From: an uncultured Collinsella sp.
Lineage (GTDB): Bacteria; Actinomycetota; Coriobacteriia; Coriobacteriales; Coriobacteriaceae
Length of the DNA stretch: 5,370 nt
Assembly: GCA_958348565.1 (NCBI GenBank)
Contig: CATVZP010000112.1
Coordinates: forward strand, 1 to 5,370
Reading direction: 5' to 3'
Under the pieces are notes generated by a model. It did not search any database, was not told the DNA's origin, and was given only the letters and a program-made list of their open reading frames with translations. This document shows, piece after piece, positions 3,770 through 5,370 of the stretch; within the stretch, counting starts at the first letter, position 1; every line of letters begins with the position of its first letter. A program made the position numbers and the translations under genes.

Positions 3770-5370
3770 TTAGTTCAGGTGCCAGATCTCGTCGTTGTAC
3801 TGGGAGATGGTGCGGTCGGACGAGAAGGTGCCGGCGTTGGCGATATTGATGAGCGCCTTGCGCATCCAGGCGTCCTGGTCCTCGTAGTCGGCCAGCACGC
3901 GCTCCTTGGTTTGGATGTACTCCTCAATGTCGAGCAGGGCCATAAACCAGTCCTTGCCCTTAATGTCGTCGTGCAGGCGCTGCAGGCGCTCGGCGTTGCC
4001 GGTCGCCATAAAGGCGGGGTTGGTGATGAAGTCCACCAGCAGTTTAATGCCGGGCTTGCGGTAGAGCGCACCGGCGTCATAGGCGCCGTCGGCGTAGAGC
4101 TGCTCGACCTGTTTGGACGAGGCACCAAAGGTATAGATGTTTTCGTCGCCCACGAGCTCGGCAATCTCCACGTTGGCACCGTCGAGCGTGCACAGGGTTA
4201 GGGCGCCGTTGAGCATGAACTTCATGTTGGAGGTGCCGCTCGCCTCCTTGGAGGCCAGGCTGATCTGCTCGGAGATATCAGCGGCGGGGATCACGCGCTC
4301 GGCGGCGGTGACGTTGTAGTTCTCGATCATGACGACCTGCAGGTAGGGAGCCACGTCGGGGTCGTTTGCAATCCACTGCGACAGCGTCAAGATCAGATGG
4401 ATGATGTCCTGCGCGATAGTGTAGGCAGGCGCCGCCTTGCCGCCAAAGATGATGGTGACGGGGTGCTTAGGTCTGTTGCCGTTCTTGATATCGAGGTACT
4501 TCCAGATGATGTAGAGCGCGAGCATCTGCTGACGCTTGTACTCGTGGATGCGCTTGACCTGGACGTCGATGATGGCGTTGGAGGGAATGGTCACGCCCTG
4601 CTCGAGCGCCATGAACTGGCGCATGATGGCCTTGGCTTCGACCTTGGTGGCGGCCAGGCGCTCAAGAACGTCCTTGTCGTCGGCGAACTTGGCGAGTTTG
4701 CTCAGATCGCCGGTGCTGCGCCAGTCGGTGCCGATCACATCGTCGAGCAGGCTGGCGAGCGCGGGGTTGGCCCCATGGATCCAGCGGCGGAAGGTGATGC
4801 CGTTGGTCTTGTTGGAGAACTTCTTGGGATAGATCTCGTAGAACGGATGAAGCTCGGTGTCCTCCAGGATCTTGGTGTGGAGGGCGGCTACGCCGTTGAT
4901 GGAGAAGCCAAAGTGGATGTCCATGTGGGCCATGTGGACGGTGTCGTGCTCGTCGATGATGGCGACGCGCGGGTCATCGTGCTCGGCCTTGGCAACCTCG
5001 TCGAGCTTGACGATAATGTCGGCGATGGCAGGGGAGACCTTCTGCAGGCTGGTGATCGGCCACTTCTCGAGCGCCTCGGCAAGGATCGTGTGGTTAGTGT
5101 AGGCGACCATGGAGCGTACGATGGTCACGGCCTCGTCAAACTCGATGCCATGCTCGGTGGTGAGCAAGCGAATGAGCTCGGGGATGACCATGGTGGGGTG
5201 CGTGTCGTTAATCTGGACCACGGCGTAGTCGGCCAGATCGTGCAGGTTGCTGCCGCGCTCGATGGCCTCGTCGATCAGGAGCTGGGCGGCGTTGCTTACC
5301 ATGAAGTATTCCTGGTAGATGCGAAGTAGGCGGCCCTGCTCGTCGGAATCGTCGGGGTAGAGGAACAAGG
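3770..5370 (-). CDS. glgP: Alpha-glucan (glycogen/maltodextrin) phosphorylase, C-terminal two thirds (5' partial)
   Basis: This GT35-family enzyme removes terminal glucose from alpha-1,4-glucans with phosphate, giving glucose-1-phosphate, and uses pyridoxal phosphate. About 533 residues are visible; the frame runs off the right edge, so the TTG at 5368 is not a start. Numbered from that codon, landmarks are FLYPDD (2-7), QINDTHPTMVIPELIR (52-67), INGVAALH (157-164), NKTNGIT-RRW (186-196), VKRIHEYKRQ (271-280), GGKAAPAY (309-316) and EASGTSNMKFMLNGALT-LDGANVEI (375-402). Lys383 of NMK is the expected PLP lysine. From that lysine to the end is 149 residues, as in MalP-type enzymes as I recall them, so about 260 N-terminal residues are missing. 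The position held by His in the muscle-enzyme motif SH.VNG is Phe155, which I recall as usual in bacterial MalP-like enzymes. GlgP and MalP roles cannot be separated. Stop is TAA at 3772-3770, and its own terminator follows. The gene converges on the transporter operon. Confidence 0.96.
   Translation of the reverse strand, partial: LFLYPDDSDEQGRLLRIYQEYFMVSNAAQLLIDEAIERGSNLHDLADYAVVQINDTHPTMVIPELIRLLTTEHGIEFDEAVTIVRSMVAYTNHTILAEALEKWPITSLQKVSPAIADIIVKLDEVAKAEHDDPRVAIIDEHDTVHMAHMDIHFGFSINGVAALHTKILEDTELHPFYEIYPKKFSNKTNGITFRRWIHGANPALASLLDDVIGTDWRSTGDLSKLAKFADDKDVLERLAATKVEAKAIMRQFMALEQGVTIPSNAIIDVQVKRIHEYKRQQMLALYIIWKYLDIKNGNRPKHPVTIIFGGKAAPAYTIAQDIIHLILTLSQWIANDPDVAPYLQVVMIENYNVTAAERVIPAADISEQISLASKEASGTSNMKFMLNGALTLCTLDGANVEIAELVGDENIYTFGASSKQVEQLYADGAYDAGALYRKPGIKLLVDFITNPAFMATGNAERLQRLHDDIKGKDWFMALLDIEEYIQTKERVLADYEDQDAWMRKALINIANAGTFSSDRTISQYNDEIWHLN

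Noticed and set aside
3722..4201. Plus-strand open frame of 159 codons beginning in the terminator
   Set aside because: It starts inside the terminator hairpin of the phosphorylase gene and is otherwise antisense to the conserved C-terminal coding region. No ribosome binding site or motif supports it.
4397..5329. Long open frame of 310 codons on the plus strand opposite the phosphorylase
   Set aside because: It is antisense to a gene with full family motifs, its protein is a low-complexity run of V/G/D/L typical of a complementary-strand shadow in GC-rich DNA, and no domain or good ribosome binding site is seen.

Overview
The window looks like chromosomal DNA of a moderately GC-rich, gut-type actinobacterium. 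The class Coriobacteriia, and within it a Collinsella-like organism, is my best guess. It rests on codon style, on the Lys-rich insertion in the ABC ATPase and on the style of the phosphorylase, not on a database match. No rRNA, tRNA, IS element, phage gene or canonical CRISPR array is visible.

Layout: (1) 1-2044, plus strand: the 3' end of a carbohydrate ABC transporter solute-binding protein, then two CUT1-type permeases (MalF-like and MalG-like) that overlap by one base. (2) 2113-3312, plus strand: the MalK/MsmX/UgpC-type ATPase of the same system, 399 residues long because of a basic insertion near the N-terminus. (3) 3313-3769: a 457-base gap between convergent genes. It holds a plus-strand terminator, three 57-bp inverted-repeat units at 80-81 bp intervals, and a minus-strand terminator. 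(4) 3770-5370, minus strand: the C-terminal two thirds of an alpha-glucan (glycogen/maltodextrin) phosphorylase that runs off the right edge.

The four transporter genes give a complete importer: binding protein, two membrane subunits and an ATPase. The phosphorylase would convert alpha-1,4-glucan to glucose-1-phosphate. The neighbourhood therefore suggests, but does not prove, that the importer carries maltodextrins or a related oligosaccharide. Two junctions in the transporter operon (binding protein/permease 1 and permease 2/ATPase) share one design: a GC-rich hairpin without a T-tract, then the 13-nt motif GCATATYGAAAGG supplying the ribosome binding site. This probably sets the relative amounts of the subunits.

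The most unusual item is the repeat array at 3452-3669. Six 15-bp half-sites alternate in orientation. They form three units of identical length (15 + 27 + 15). Their base changes keep pairing on the plus strand, including G-C to A-T covariation with G·U intermediates. I do not recognise the family. It could be an RNA-structured interspersed repeat (REP/MITE-like) or an array of protein-binding sites.
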